From the NCBI RefSeq assembly GCF_003149185.1, contig NZ_QGDO01000001.1:930001-994000 (forward strand): a stretch of DNA of 64,000 nt, read 5' to 3'. The stretch comes from Sediminitomix flava. GTDB taxonomy: Bacteria; Bacteroidota; Bacteroidia; Cytophagales; Flammeovirgaceae. The position numbers and the translations under genes are program-made. Below, piece after piece: positions 8,064 to 16,146 of the stretch; position 1 is the stretch's first letter, and each line of letters starts with the position of its first letter. Below the pieces are notes generated by a model. It was not told the origin of the DNA and did no database searches. It saw nothing but the letters and a program-made list of their open reading frames with translations.

Positions 8064-8459
8064 GTGAAGCTATTAGGGTATATCATATTGATGTGGGTAA
8101 TATTTCTCCCTTCTTTAAATTTGGAAGAAGTGCTAGATCAGTATGTGCCTAAAACCGAAATAATCCAATCTGAAACAGCTTCAAATAAGGCTATCACAAT
8201 TAATGACATTCGTCACCTTTCAGATGAAGACAAAGTAATTGTACTCCATATCGGAAATTCTACTTTTATCATTCCAGAGAAAAGACTTTTTGAAGAGCAA
8301 GAGCTAAAAGGTCACTTAGAAGATTATCATTTTACGGCTACTTTCCACCCTGAAAAAGGCGTCAAAATTGTAGATACAGAAGAGGCTCCTCTTCCTTATG
8401 AAACTTCCAATTGGCTACAGGTAAGTAGTCTTTATGACAATGCTTTAGTATTGCATTAA
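8064..8459 (+). CDS. Hypothetical exported protein
   Basis: A 131-residue protein that I do not recognise. The GTG start is forced, since an in-frame TGA lies 33 bases upstream and no ATG follows before the hydrophobic leader. Residues 1-20 (MKLLGYIILMWVIFLPSLNL) look like a signal peptide or N-terminal anchor. The rest is a small soluble domain with alternating strands ('DKVIVLHIGNSTFIIPE', 'YHFTATFHPEKGVKIV'). There are no Cys and no obvious active-site motif. It is followed after 88 bp by the U32 gene on the same strand. Confidence 0.55.
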   Translation: MKLLGYIILMWVIFLPSLNLEEVLDQYVPKTEIIQSETASNKAITINDIRHLSDEDKVIVLHIGNSTFIIPEKRLFEEQELKGHLEDYHFTATFHPEKGVKIVDTEEAPLPYETSNWLQVSSLYDNALVLH

Positions 8460-8510
8460 AACCTTGTTTACAATCAGAAGGTAGATTTTAAACTCATTCA
8501 CAGTATATTA

Positions 8511-8541
8511 TTGACAAACTACTCAAGTACCGCTACTTTAG
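8511..8541 (+). promoter_or_regulatory. Possible promoter of the U32 gene
   Basis: ATTG is followed after 20 bases by TACTTTAG, one base off TAnnTTTG. If used, transcription would begin within a few bases of the ATG at 8548, giving a leaderless or near-leaderless mRNA. Confidence 0.3.
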
Positions 8542-8547
8542 TCGGTT

Positions 8548-10383
8548 ATGAGAAAGCTTGAGTTATTGGCACCTGCCAAAAATTTGGAACAAGGAAAAAT
8601 AGCAATCAATTACGGTGCGGATGCATTGTATATAGGAGCTAATCAGTTCGGTGCAAGAGCTAATGCATCTAATTCTTTAGAAGATATTGAAGCACTCATT
8701 CAATATGCTCACCGATTTAACGCTCAAGTGTTCGTGACGTTGAACACTTTGCTTTATGAACAGGAAATCAGAAAAGCTCAAACACTTATTGATCGACTTT
8801 ATCAGATGGGTGCAGATGCCCTTATCATTCAAGATATGGGCTTATTAGAGCTTGATCTCCCTCCTATTCCATTGCATGCAAGTACTCAGACACACAATTA
8901 TGAGCTGCCTAAGATTCAGTTTATGGAAAAAGCTGGATTTGATCGTGTAGTTCTAGCTAGAGAACTTTCTTTGGCTCAGATTCAAGAAATCCAACAAAAT
9001 ACAAATGTAGAACTCGAATACTTTGTGGCAGGAGCTTTATGTGTAAGCTTCAGTGGACAATGCTATATGAGTCATGCAATCGGAAAAAGGTCTGCCAATA
9101 GAGGCGAATGTGCTCAACCCTGTCGCTTAAAATACCAAATGACCGACAGAGATGAACAGATCATTGAAAAAGATAAGCACTTGCTTTCTCTGAAAGACCT
9201 GAACCTTTCTCATAGAGTTGACGAATTGGCAAAAGCTGGGATTACTTCTTTCAAGATTGAAGGAAGGTTAAAAGGGCCTGATTATGTAAAAAATATGGTC
9301 ACACAATTCAGAAAAGAATTGGATGACTGTATGGAAAAAGATGCTTCATTTATTCCTGCTTCTAGCGGAAAAGTGGTTCAGACGAAATTCGACGCTGATC
9401 TTGAAAAAACTTTCAATAGAGGATTCACCTCTTATTTTTTAGATGGACGTGAAGGAGATCAGATTACTTCCTTCGATTCACCTAAATCAAGAGGTAAATT
9501 GGTAGGAAAGGTTAAACAAGTCGGAAATAAATTCTTTACGCTGGACAATGACACCCCGTTTGCAAATGGAGATGGGATTATGTTTTGGGATCGGAAAAAA
9601 ACGGCTTTTGTCGGTACAAAAATCAATACAGTAGACGGAAACAAATTATTTCCGATGAGTATGAATGGTATCCGAAACGGCTTGGAAATTTTCAGAAACC
9701 ATGATCATCAATTTGAAAAAACATTACTTCAAGATCAAAGCAGAAGAGTACTAGATGTAAAAATCAGTTTATCAGAATATGATGGTAAGTTCTTACTAGA
9801 AGCTACTGACAAAGACCAAAACACGGTAACCTCTACTTTTGAGGCACAAGTTGAGCTTGCTCAAAAAGAAGACGTTGCCCTTAAAAATATTGAGAAACAA
9901 CTTTCAAAAAGTGGAGATTCGGATTTCTACATTTCGGAAGTAGCTATTCAGACCTCAAAAATGTACTTCTTCCCTGCTTCAATGCTCAACCAATGGCGTA
10001 GAGAAGTTCTAGATAAATTGGCTGAAAAACGAATCAATTCTTACCCAAAACCGATTCGTCAAAACTTTCCACAAGAAGTTTCTTTTCCAAGTGCAACCTT
10101 GGATCATCATGGAAATATTCTGAATTCTTTGGCTGAGTCTTTTTACAAAAAACATGGAGTAGATAGCCTAGAAAAAGGTTTTGAACTCCAAAAAGATGCG
10201 AAAGGCAAAACTGTAATGACCACAAAACATTGCCTAAAGTATGAATATGGTTTTTGTAAAAAATTTGGTGATAAGAAACCAAAAGATGGAGTAAAAATGC
10301 CTTATAGACTCCGACAAGGTGATTACAGTTTCAGACTTGCTTTTGACTGTAAACAATGTGTCATGAAATTGATCATGGAATAA
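8548..10383 (+). CDS. Peptidase U32 family protein (RlhA/YegQ type)
   Basis: A 611-residue protein. The N-terminal TIM-barrel-like U32 domain opens with 'MRKLELLAPAKNLEQGKIAI' and carries the U32 signature EYFVAGALCVSFSGQCYMS (about residues 156-174), then 'RGECAQPCRLKY', giving the four-Cys set thought to bind an Fe-S cluster. A second U32 collagenase-like segment ('KGPDYVKNMVTQFRKELD') and a C-terminal Cys-containing domain with 'HCLKYEYGFC' and 'CKQCVMKLIM' follow, the layout common in Bacteroidota. E. coli RlhA of this family hydroxylates C2501 of 23S rRNA; other members act in ubiquinone hydroxylation or tRNA modification. RNA modification is more likely than proteolysis. Cytoplasmic. 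Confidence 0.85.
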   Translation: MRKLELLAPAKNLEQGKIAINYGADALYIGANQFGARANASNSLEDIEALIQYAHRFNAQVFVTLNTLLYEQEIRKAQTLIDRLYQMGADALIIQDMGLLELDLPPIPLHASTQTHNYELPKIQFMEKAGFDRVVLARELSLAQIQEIQQNTNVELEYFVAGALCVSFSGQCYMSHAIGKRSANRGECAQPCRLKYQMTDRDEQIIEKDKHLLSLKDLNLSHRVDELAKAGITSFKIEGRLKGPDYVKNMVTQFRKELDDCMEKDASFIPASSGKVVQTKFDADLEKTFNRGFTSYFLDGREGDQITSFDSPKSRGKLVGKVKQVGNKFFTLDNDTPFANGDGIMFWDRKKTAFVGTKINTVDGNKLFPMSMNGIRNGLEIFRNHDHQFEKTLLQDQSRRVLDVKISLSEYDGKFLLEATDKDQNTVTSTFEAQVELAQKEDVALKNIEKQLSKSGDSDFYISEVAIQTSKMYFFPASMLNQWRREVLDKLAEKRINSYPKPIRQNFPQEVSFPSATLDHHGNILNSLAESFYKKHGVDSLEKGFELQKDAKGKTVMTTKHCLKYEYGFCKKFGDKKPKDGVKMPYRLRQGDYSFRLAFDCKQCVMKLIME

Positions 10384-10400
10384 TTTTGAAAACAGATGAG

Positions 10401-10442
10401 GAACAGTTTATGTATATATAAAAAATATACATAAACCGTTTC
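10401..10442. terminator. Long AU-rich hairpin between U32 and DUF1573 genes
   Basis: A 12-bp perfect stem (GTTTATGTATAT / ATATACATAAAC, 10406-10417 and 10425-10436) is extended by three more pairs beyond one mismatch. It lies 18 bases after the U32 stop and about 40 bases before the next start. There is no T-tract after it, so it may stabilise the upstream mRNA or act as a weak terminator. Confidence 0.5.
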
Positions 10443-10479
10443 GAATTTAATTGAACTAGAAGTCTTAAATACCGATAAA

Positions 10480-11211
10480 ATGTATTCTCAACTGAAACAT
10501 TATTTTTTTATTTTCTTGAGTTTAGTTTCTCTCAACTCAGTAGCACAAGGAGTTTTGTATTTAGAGGCAAATGATATTGATTTAGGAGAAGTTGCCTCAG
10601 ATAAAATTATCACTTTTGCACTACCACTTGAAAACATTGGATCTACTGAATTAGCATTGAATGAGGCTATTGGAGATTGTGACTGCACGTCATTAATTCT
10701 TTCCAAACAAACACTTAAAGCTAATGAGATAGCTGAGCTAAAAGTTTCAATAGACACAAAAGGATATGATGGCTATTTCTATAAAAATATCTATATAACT
10801 ACAGATGAGTTTCCTTTCGAATATCAAGTAAAAATTAGAGCCAATGCATCTAAGACATCTGACCGTACCAATAATGTTGAATGGGCAGGAAAAAGCAGAG
10901 GTGCTCAATTTTTAGTTGAAAACAAAAGATTTTATTTCGAAGAAATCCCTCAATTTCAACCAAAAGTTCAGAAAGTAAAACTTATTAATACTGGAAAATC
11001 AAATTTACAAATTAAAGCTCCAGCTACAGAATTAGTACACTGTGAACTACCTACAACTAGCTTGAAAAGTGGTGAGCAAACAGAATTAGAATTGCATATA
11101 AACACAAATACGTTAGGCTTTCAAAAATTCTATTACCCTATCCTTATCGATGACAAAAAAGTAACGTTCAGAATAGAAGCAAATGTCATAGAAGCTGAAC
11201 CGAACAATTAA
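10480..11211 (+). CDS. Exported DUF1573 protein (two Ig-like domains)
   Basis: A 243-residue protein with a signal peptide (cleavage expected after the Ala of 'LNSVAQG', about residue 22). Residues about 26-125 are a DUF1573/ASPM-SPD-2-Hydin-like Ig module: 'DIDLGEVASDKIITFALPLENIGSTEL' type start, a buried Cys pair in 'GDCDCTS', then 'ELKVSIDTKGYDGYFYKNIYITTD'. A second, more diverged copy fills about 135-240. Such proteins are secreted and usually of unknown role. Its TAA stop overlaps by four bases the stop of the convergent kinase gene. Confidence 0.75.
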   Translation: MYSQLKHYFFIFLSLVSLNSVAQGVLYLEANDIDLGEVASDKIITFALPLENIGSTELALNEAIGDCDCTSLILSKQTLKANEIAELKVSIDTKGYDGYFYKNIYITTDEFPFEYQVKIRANASKTSDRTNNVEWAGKSRGAQFLVENKRFYFEEIPQFQPKVQKVKLINTGKSNLQIKAPATELVHCELPTTSLKSGEQTELELHINTNTLGFQKFYYPILIDDKKVTFRIEANVIEAEPNN

Positions 11212-13058
11212 AGTTCTTCACCAAATACATTTATACCTTCAATACGGATAAACGTACCTTGTGCCGAAGATTCAACAACAAGTTGCCCTCCAAGTGCTTT
11301 TGCTCTGAAAGATATATTCTGAAGACCTATACCGTCATCTGGTGGAGAGTCTTCAAAACCAACTCCATTATCTTCGTAGATAATTCTCGTGTCTTTTCCT
11401 CCAAAAAACTGAATATAAACAGAGTTTGCTTTACTATGCTTTTCTGCATTTTGAAGCAACTCTTGAACAATGCGATAACAATGATTAAGAGCTGTCAAAT
11501 TTTCTGATGGCTCCCAATCATGAAAACTAATATGTACTTTTCGATCTTTTGAATTATACTTAGCTCCCAAATCTGTTATTGACTCCTCAAATTCTTCATA
11601 CTCAAATGAAGGTGAAACAAGACCATGACTCAAATTCCTCACAGATCGAATTGTTTCATGAATTAACTTTCTAACATCTCCTCCTCTGAAGTTTTTTGTC
11701 TTATTGATAAGTGCCAAATTCCCACCTACATAATCATGTAATTCTCGTCCTATTCGATTTCGCTCTATTTCTTGCCCTTTGATCAGCGCCTCAGAAACTT
11801 GCTTCTGGACCACATGATTTTCTAAAATAAGCATTTCTCTTTCATTCAAGATAGTCACCGCCCTACGCACAATAGCAATAAAAAATGCAAATGCCTCAAA
11901 AGTATAAAGTACGTAGATGTACAAGAAACTATTGATATTTCTGCCAAATACACCCAAGTATGGAAGCGATACTATAATAAATGCACTGCTCAAGGTTATT
12001 AGATGGATAATGAAAAGATATTTAGCCAACTCATTTCCTTCTTTTGCTCTCCTCAAGCATACAGCAAGATTATAGACCCCAGAAACATAGGTGAGAATTA
12101 TAACGAAAGCTGAAGAGATACTACTGATTAAATAACTATTGTATCTGAAAACAGAGAATAAGACACAACACGCAATAGCAGCTATAATTAGTGGATGAAG
12201 CCACTTATCAGATTTAAAGAGATAAACACCTTTAGGTTCATTCAAAATACGTCTAAAGAATAGATAAGAACACAATATAATTCCTGTATTTGCCCAATAT
12301 CTCACCAATAAAAACGTACTGTAAGTATCCTTCTCAAAAATTATCCATAATGTTCCTATTTCACTTTCGGTGAATAAAAATATGGATAGGAAAAACATGG
12401 AGTAATACAGAAAAAACTTCTGCCTTGTAAAAGCAAACAGAATAAGGCTAAGAAAAATGATCAGGGTTGTTACTGTTCTGAATACAATAAAATATCGGCT
12501 TAAAGTATTTGTTTCTTCCTCTAACAAACTTGGATCAGCCAAATAGATATTTGAAAGGTGTGGTTGTCCGAATGCTTGAAAATGGATATAACAAGTATAA
12601 TTACTTCCTTTCTTAAACTCTGCATTGTATGTAAAACCTGATTTAATTTTTGGCATTGAAACCAAAAACCTCCTTTCAGTCCCCAAATGTATTGATTGTA
12701 CAATCTTTGTTTCTTCTTCAATGAGCCAAATATCCAAGATTGGAATGGACGGACAACTTGTAAAAATACTTTTGACCACATCCTCTTGAGATCTCACTTG
12801 AAATTTAAACCAATCTTGATCACTACCAGGGCCAAAATCTAAACCCGAACTAGGCACTTTCTCCCAGTTTTGAGCTGTAAATGTTGGAAGGTTCTCTCCA
12901 TCAAAATTTGGTGTAACTGAATAATGATATAGAAAAGGAGTCAAATCTAATCTTTCATTGACTTGATCTGCAAAAAGAATTTCTTCTTCAATTGGTTGTC
13001 CAAAAGAAAATTGAAATGAAAAAAAGAATAGTAAAAGTGAAAAAGTATACTTTGACAT
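11208..13058 (-). CDS. 7TM sensor histidine kinase, HisKA_3 type
   Basis: A 616-residue NarX/DesK-class sensor. A signal peptide (FSFGQ, about 20) leads to an outside jelly-roll domain (about 30-175) like 7TMR-DISMED2. Seven hydrophobic segments follow (about 185-400), then a helix with the phospho-acceptor in 'RELHDYVGG' (His441). The HATPase domain has the N box 'ELLQNAEKHSKA', the G1 box 'YEDNGVGF' and 'GIGLQNI'. It faces the response regulator at 13121, 62 bp upstream on the same strand, and the pair surely works together. DISM domains often bind carbohydrates; the signal here is unknown. Confidence 0.88.
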   Translation of the reverse strand: MSKYTFSLLLFFFSFQFSFGQPIEEEILFADQVNERLDLTPFLYHYSVTPNFDGENLPTFTAQNWEKVPSSGLDFGPGSDQDWFKFQVRSQEDVVKSIFTSCPSIPILDIWLIEEETKIVQSIHLGTERRFLVSMPKIKSGFTYNAEFKKGSNYTCYIHFQAFGQPHLSNIYLADPSLLEEETNTLSRYFIVFRTVTTLIIFLSLILFAFTRQKFFLYYSMFFLSIFLFTESEIGTLWIIFEKDTYSTFLLVRYWANTGIILCSYLFFRRILNEPKGVYLFKSDKWLHPLIIAAIACCVLFSVFRYNSYLISSISSAFVIILTYVSGVYNLAVCLRRAKEGNELAKYLFIIHLITLSSAFIIVSLPYLGVFGRNINSFLYIYVLYTFEAFAFFIAIVRRAVTILNEREMLILENHVVQKQVSEALIKGQEIERNRIGRELHDYVGGNLALINKTKNFRGGDVRKLIHETIRSVRNLSHGLVSPSFEYEEFEESITDLGAKYNSKDRKVHISFHDWEPSENLTALNHCYRIVQELLQNAEKHSKANSVYIQFFGGKDTRIIYEDNGVGFEDSPPDDGIGLQNISFRAKALGGQLVVESSAQGTFIRIEGINVFGEEL

Positions 13059-13120
13059 TGTTTTAAAAAATACCTTACGTGTAAGGTAACAAAGATCTAA
13101 GAAATTAAAAATCTCTTGTT

Positions 13121-13738
13121 TTATAAAATGAGGTTATCTATCGCATATTTTATCAGTTCAGCTTTGTTCCCAACTTTAAGCTTAGATTTAATATTTTTAG
13201 CGTGTGTTTTCACAGTTTCTAAACTAATGGAAAAATCTTCTGCAATCTCCTGCATGCTAAGTCCTTGTGCCAAATGATTCAATATTTCTTCTTCACGAAG
13301 TGTCAATACAATTTCTTCCTTAGGACTTTGGAGCATCGTATCAATTACTTGTTTTGAGTAATACTCATTTCCATCAAGGATACTCAGAATTCCGTTTAAA
13401 AAATCTATTGCATCATCGTCTTTGAGCATATAGCCCATTATCTTCTCCTTCTGTACTTTTCGAATGATTGAAAGTTTATTGTGCATTGTAACTATCATAA
13501 ACTTCAAATCTTCGTACTGATCTCTTGCTCTTTTGATAAACTCAAAACCTTTGATCTGTGGCATATCCATATCAACCAAAATGAGGTCAAATGTAGATAA
13601 AGGTAATTCTAAGCCCAAAAGCGGATTATTTACGATAACTACTTCTGCATTTGTGATGTGTTGTTTTATGATTTGCTCTAGACCATTACAAAAAAGTACA
13701 TGATCATCTACTATGAGTAATTTTAGATTTTGATCCAT
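13121..13738 (-). CDS. LuxR/NarL-type response regulator
   Basis: A 205-residue regulator. The receiver domain (about 5-120) has the acidic pair 'VDDH', the phosphorylation site Asp56 in 'LILVDMDMP', a Thr in 'IVTMH' and the Lys in 'YMLKDD'. The C-terminal HTH (about 140-205) reads LTLREEEILNHLAQGLSMQE, then 'ETVKTHAKNIKSKLKV', the LuxR pattern. It is transcribed before and with the kinase at 11208. It is divergent from azoR, so that gene is one possible target (inference). Confidence 0.92.
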   Translation of the reverse strand: MDQNLKLLIVDDHVLFCNGLEQIIKQHITNAEVVIVNNPLLGLELPLSTFDLILVDMDMPQIKGFEFIKRARDQYEDLKFMIVTMHNKLSIIRKVQKEKIMGYMLKDDDAIDFLNGILSILDGNEYYSKQVIDTMLQSPKEEIVLTLREEEILNHLAQGLSMQEIAEDFSISLETVKTHAKNIKSKLKVGNKAELIKYAIDNLIL

Positions 13739-13936
13739 ATTGTCAATTTTCTCATAATAATAAAATAATTTCTAAAGCTTATCTATACCTAAATAGGGGG
13801 ATTTTCTACTTTTCCATTCTTTTTTTAGTCCAAAATAAATCTAAACCTTGTCAACAGGTTATAAATAAAGCCTTTACTCTTCAACTTTTAAATTGAATTA
13901 TTTCTAATAATCATTTCATAAATGACTGAAGTCAAT

Positions 13937-13976
13937 GTTAATTAACAAAAAAATCAAGTAATTATTTTACATGTAA
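13937..13976. promoter_or_regulatory. Two palindromes in the azoR upstream region
   Basis: Perfect 10-bp palindromes GTTAATTAAC (13937-13946) and TTACATGTAA (13967-13976) lie 21 bases apart centre-spaced at 30 bp, 50-90 bases before the azoR ATG. They could bind a dimeric repressor, but in AT-rich DNA such palindromes also arise by chance. Confidence 0.3.
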
Positions 13977-14026
13977 TATAATTACAAGTATATTGCAGAG
14001 TAATCAAACAAAAAATCACTTTCAAG

Positions 14027-14623
14027 ATGACTATTCTTAAAATTAACTCAAGCCTTCAAGACATTAATACTTCAGCTAGCCGTCAGTTAGTAGAAGAAAT
14101 CATAAAGACAATCAATACTTCTGATGCTAAGATCATTGAAAAAGACCTAGCAGAAGGATTGCCACTTTTATCTCCTCAAATGTTAGGCGCATTCTTCACT
14201 CCAGAAGGAGATAGAACTGCAGAGCAAAAAGAGGAAATAGCTGTTTCTGATCAATTTATTGCAGAACTACTAGAAGCTGATACTCTTGTTATCGGAGCTC
14301 CTATGTACAACTTTGGTGTTACAGCGTCACTTAAAGCTTATTTTGACTTGGTAGCTAGAGCAGGTGTAACATTCAAATACACTGAAAATGGACCTGTAGG
14401 TCTTTTGGAAGGTAAAAAAGCTTATGTTGTAATCTCTACTGGAGGAACACCACTTGGTTCTGACTGGGATCATACTTCAAACCACATCAAAACATTCCTA
14501 GGGTTTATCGGAATCACTGACGTTACAATTGTGGATGCTTCTCTAAACAATGGAAGAGTAGAAGAGGTTGTAAACAATGCAAAAGCAAAAATTGCTGAGC
14601 TTTCATCAGAAAGCATTGCTTAA
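14027..14623 (+). CDS. azoR: FMN-dependent NADH azoreductase
   Basis: A 198-residue flavodoxin-like quinone/azo reductase. The N-terminal 'LKINSSLQDINTSASRQLVEEI' is the AzoR phosphate-binding start. 'APMYNFGVTASLKAYFDLVARAGVTFKYTENGP' (long family signature, about 96-128) contacts FMN, and 'VVISTGGTP' (about 140-148) matches the AzoR dimer/FMN loop. It reduces quinones, nitro- and azo-compounds by two electrons, protecting against thiol-reactive quinones. It ends in a strong terminator. It is divergent from the response regulator at 13121. Confidence 0.92.
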   Translation: MTILKINSSLQDINTSASRQLVEEIIKTINTSDAKIIEKDLAEGLPLLSPQMLGAFFTPEGDRTAEQKEEIAVSDQFIAELLEADTLVIGAPMYNFGVTASLKAYFDLVARAGVTFKYTENGPVGLLEGKKAYVVISTGGTPLGSDWDHTSNHIKTFLGFIGITDVTIVDASLNNGRVEEVVNNAKAKIAELSSESIA

Positions 14624-14645
14624 TAAAAGCAACTCATCTCATACT

Positions 14646-14685
14646 AAAAAATCCTGTGTACGACCCTTTGTACACAGGATTTTTT
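14646..14685 (+). terminator. Intrinsic terminator of azoR
   Basis: A perfect 16-bp stem (AAAAAATCCTGTGTAC / GTACACAGGATTTTTT) with an 8-nt loop. The stem ends in T6. The stop codon of the convergent VOC gene (14684-14686) lies in its 3' arm, so the hairpin also ends that mRNA region. Confidence 0.92.
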
Positions 14686-15061
14686 ATTTGAAATCAAAAA
14701 AGTCTCCAATATGCCATAAAACACCTGAAGGATCGTGTAAAAAGAACTCATTACCCCATTCTTGATTGACTATCGATGAGATACGTATCTCTCTATATGT
14801 TTCTGACAAGTTTTTACTCAAAAGCTCCTCTCTGAACTCCTCTGCACTATTTACTTCTAAAAAGAGCATTGTATTATTCACCCACTCTTCTACATAGTAA
14901 TCTTGTAAATAAAAGCTGACTTGTTCTCCTTTATGAAACAAGCTCATCTTTTCACCTATCATCACTTCCTCAAAACCCAGTGAATGATAAAATGCTTTCG
15001 ACAATTCAAAATCCTTTGCACCAATAAAAGCTCTTATTGATTTTACTGAATCTTCTTTCAT
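14684..15061 (-). CDS. VOC (glyoxalase/bleomycin-resistance-like) protein
   Basis: A 125-residue single-domain vicinal-oxygen-chelate protein. I start at the ATG giving MKEDSVKSIRAFIGAKDF; the longest frame adds 22 residues that do not fit the family and run towards the tRNA terminator. The two beta-alpha-beta-beta-beta modules show 'AFIGAKDFELSKAFYHSLGF' and 'EFFLHDPSGVLWHIGDFF'. The second matches the 'D-P-x-G-x-x-W-x-I' end of lactoylglutathione-lyase-like members. Some metal ligands may be absent, so enzyme or binding role is open. Confidence 0.8.
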   Translation of the reverse strand: MKEDSVKSIRAFIGAKDFELSKAFYHSLGFEEVMIGEKMSLFHKGEQVSFYLQDYYVEEWVNNTMLFLEVNSAEEFREELLSKNLSETYREIRISSIVNQEWGNEFFLHDPSGVLWHIGDFFDFK

Positions 15062-15115
15062 CTTACTGTTACTTAAACAAATAATATCTGATGAATTTGA
15101 GAAAATAGAGGGAAT

Positions 15116-15147
15116 AAAAAAAGCCACTTCAAATTTTGAAGCGGCTT
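15116..15147 (-). terminator. Intrinsic terminator of the tRNA-Val array
   Basis: On the minus strand AAGCCGCTTCAAA pairs with TTTGAAGTGGCTT (one G-U pair) followed by T7. It begins 15 bases after the last tRNA, in the direction of array transcription, and shields the VOC gene. Confidence 0.9.
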
Positions 15148-15161
15148 CTGATTTTCTTGTG

Positions 15162-15236
15162 TGGGACGTATTGGATTCGAACCAATGACCCCCTGCTTGT
15201 AAGGCAGGTGCTCTAAACCAACTGAGCTAACATCCC
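15162..15236 (-). tRNA. tRNA-Val(TAC), copy 9 in transcription order
   Basis: Acceptor GGGATGT/ACGTCCC, D-stem GCTC/GAGC, anticodon stem CCTGC/GCAGG with loop CTTACAA (anticodon TAC), T-arm ATTGG-TTCGAAT-CCAAT. Discriminator A; CCA is not encoded. Last copy before the terminator. Confidence 0.97.
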
Positions 15237-15250
15237 TGTTATTCTATGTG

Positions 15251-15325
15251 TGGGACGTATTGGATTCGAACCAATGACCCCCTGCTTGTAAGGCAGGTGC
15301 TCTAAACCAACTGAGCTAACATCCC
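15251..15325 (-). tRNA. tRNA-Val(TAC), copy 8
   Basis: Identical to the other array copies; 14-base spacer to copy 9. Confidence 0.97.
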
Positions 15326-15340
15326 TGTTATTCTTATGTG

Positions 15341-15415
15341 TGGGACGTATTGGATTCGAACCAATGACCCCCTGCTTGTAAGGCAGGTGCTCTAAACCAA
15401 CTGAGCTAACATCCC
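15341..15415 (-). tRNA. tRNA-Val(TAC), copy 7
   Basis: Identical to the other array copies; 15-base spacer to copy 8. Confidence 0.97.
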
Positions 15416-15430
15416 TGTTATTCTTATGTG

Positions 15431-15505
15431 TGGGACGTATTGGATTCGAACCAATGACCCCCTGCTTGTAAGGCAGGTGCTCTAAACCAACTGAGCTAAC
15501 ATCCC
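15431..15505 (-). tRNA. tRNA-Val(TAC), copy 6
   Basis: Identical to the other array copies; 15-base spacer to copy 7. Confidence 0.97.
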
Positions 15506-15520
15506 TGTTATTCTTATGTG

Positions 15521-15595
15521 TGGGACGTATTGGATTCGAACCAATGACCCCCTGCTTGTAAGGCAGGTGCTCTAAACCAACTGAGCTAACATCCC
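15521..15595 (-). tRNA. tRNA-Val(TAC), copy 5
   Basis: Identical to the other array copies; 15-base spacer to copy 6. Confidence 0.97.
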
Positions 15596-15609
15596 TGTTA
15601 TTCTATGTG

Positions 15610-15684
15610 TGGGACGTATTGGATTCGAACCAATGACCCCCTGCTTGTAAGGCAGGTGCTCTAAACCAACTGAGCTAACATCCC
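15610..15684 (-). tRNA. tRNA-Val(TAC), copy 4
   Basis: Identical to the other array copies; 14-base spacer to copy 5. Confidence 0.97.
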
Positions 15685-15698
15685 TGTTATTCTATGTG

Positions 15699-15773
15699 TG
15701 GGACGTATTGGATTCGAACCAATGACCCCCTGCTTGTAAGGCAGGTGCTCTAAACCAACTGAGCTAACATCCC
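15699..15773 (-). tRNA. tRNA-Val(TAC), copy 3
   Basis: Identical to the other array copies; 14-base spacer to copy 4. Confidence 0.97.
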
Positions 15774-15787
15774 TGTTATTCTATGTG

Positions 15788-15862
15788 TGGGACGTATTGG
15801 ATTCGAACCAATGACCCCCTGCTTGTAAGGCAGGTGCTCTAAACCAACTGAGCTAACATCCC
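15788..15862 (-). tRNA. tRNA-Val(TAC), copy 2
   Basis: Identical to the other array copies; 14-base spacer to copy 3. Confidence 0.97.
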
Positions 15863-15876
15863 TGTTATTCTATGTG

Positions 15877-15951
15877 TGGGACGTATTGGATTCGAACCAA
15901 TGACCCCCTGCTTGTAAGGCAGGTGCTCTAAACCAACTGAGCTAACATCCC
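15877..15951 (-). tRNA. tRNA-Val(TAC), copy 1
   Basis: Identical to the other array copies; first copy after the promoter, with a leader of about 30 bases. Confidence 0.97.
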
Positions 15952-15987
15952 GTTCTTTTCAGAAACCTTATTTCCGAAAGGCGAGTG

Positions 15988-16019
15988 CAAATGTAGTAGC
16001 TTTGTTTAAACTGTGCAAG
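15988..16019 (-). promoter_or_regulatory. Promoter of the tRNA-Val array
   Basis: On the minus strand CTTG (-33) is followed after 20 bases by a perfect TACATTTG (-7), the consensus of the Bacteroidota primary sigma factor. A GC-rich stretch (GCACTCGCC) directly follows the -7 box. Transcription would begin near 15980, 30 bases before the first tRNA. Confidence 0.8.
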
Positions 16020-16146
16020 TCATTAATGGTAAAAAAAAGTCAACAATTGATTTATGACTGATAACCAAGGGAGAAAAAATTCATGTTTTATTACAATTTT
16101 TCAATATCCACACTCAAAACACGACTATTTACTCTTATTTACATTG

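Larger units (their letters stand above)
15162..15951 (-). repeat. Tandem array of nine identical tRNA-Val(TAC) genes
   Basis: Nine copies of one 75-base tRNA gene follow each other with spacers of 14 or 15 bases, making units of 89 or 90 bp. All nine gene copies read identically. In transcription order the spacers are 14,14,14,14,15,15,15,14 bases; the longer type has one extra T/A. One promoter (15988-16019) precedes and one terminator (15116-15147) follows. The pattern points to expansion by unequal crossing over. It is not a CRISPR array, because every repeat folds as a full tRNA. Confidence 0.97.

Noticed and set aside
11208-11211. Four-base overlap of the convergent DUF1573 and kinase stop codons (TTAA)
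   Set aside because: A common compact gene end; nothing further to explain.
15162-15951. Regular repeat-spacer array resembling a CRISPR locus
   Set aside because: Each 75-base repeat folds as a complete tRNA-Val and the spacers are nearly identical, so it is a tRNA array.
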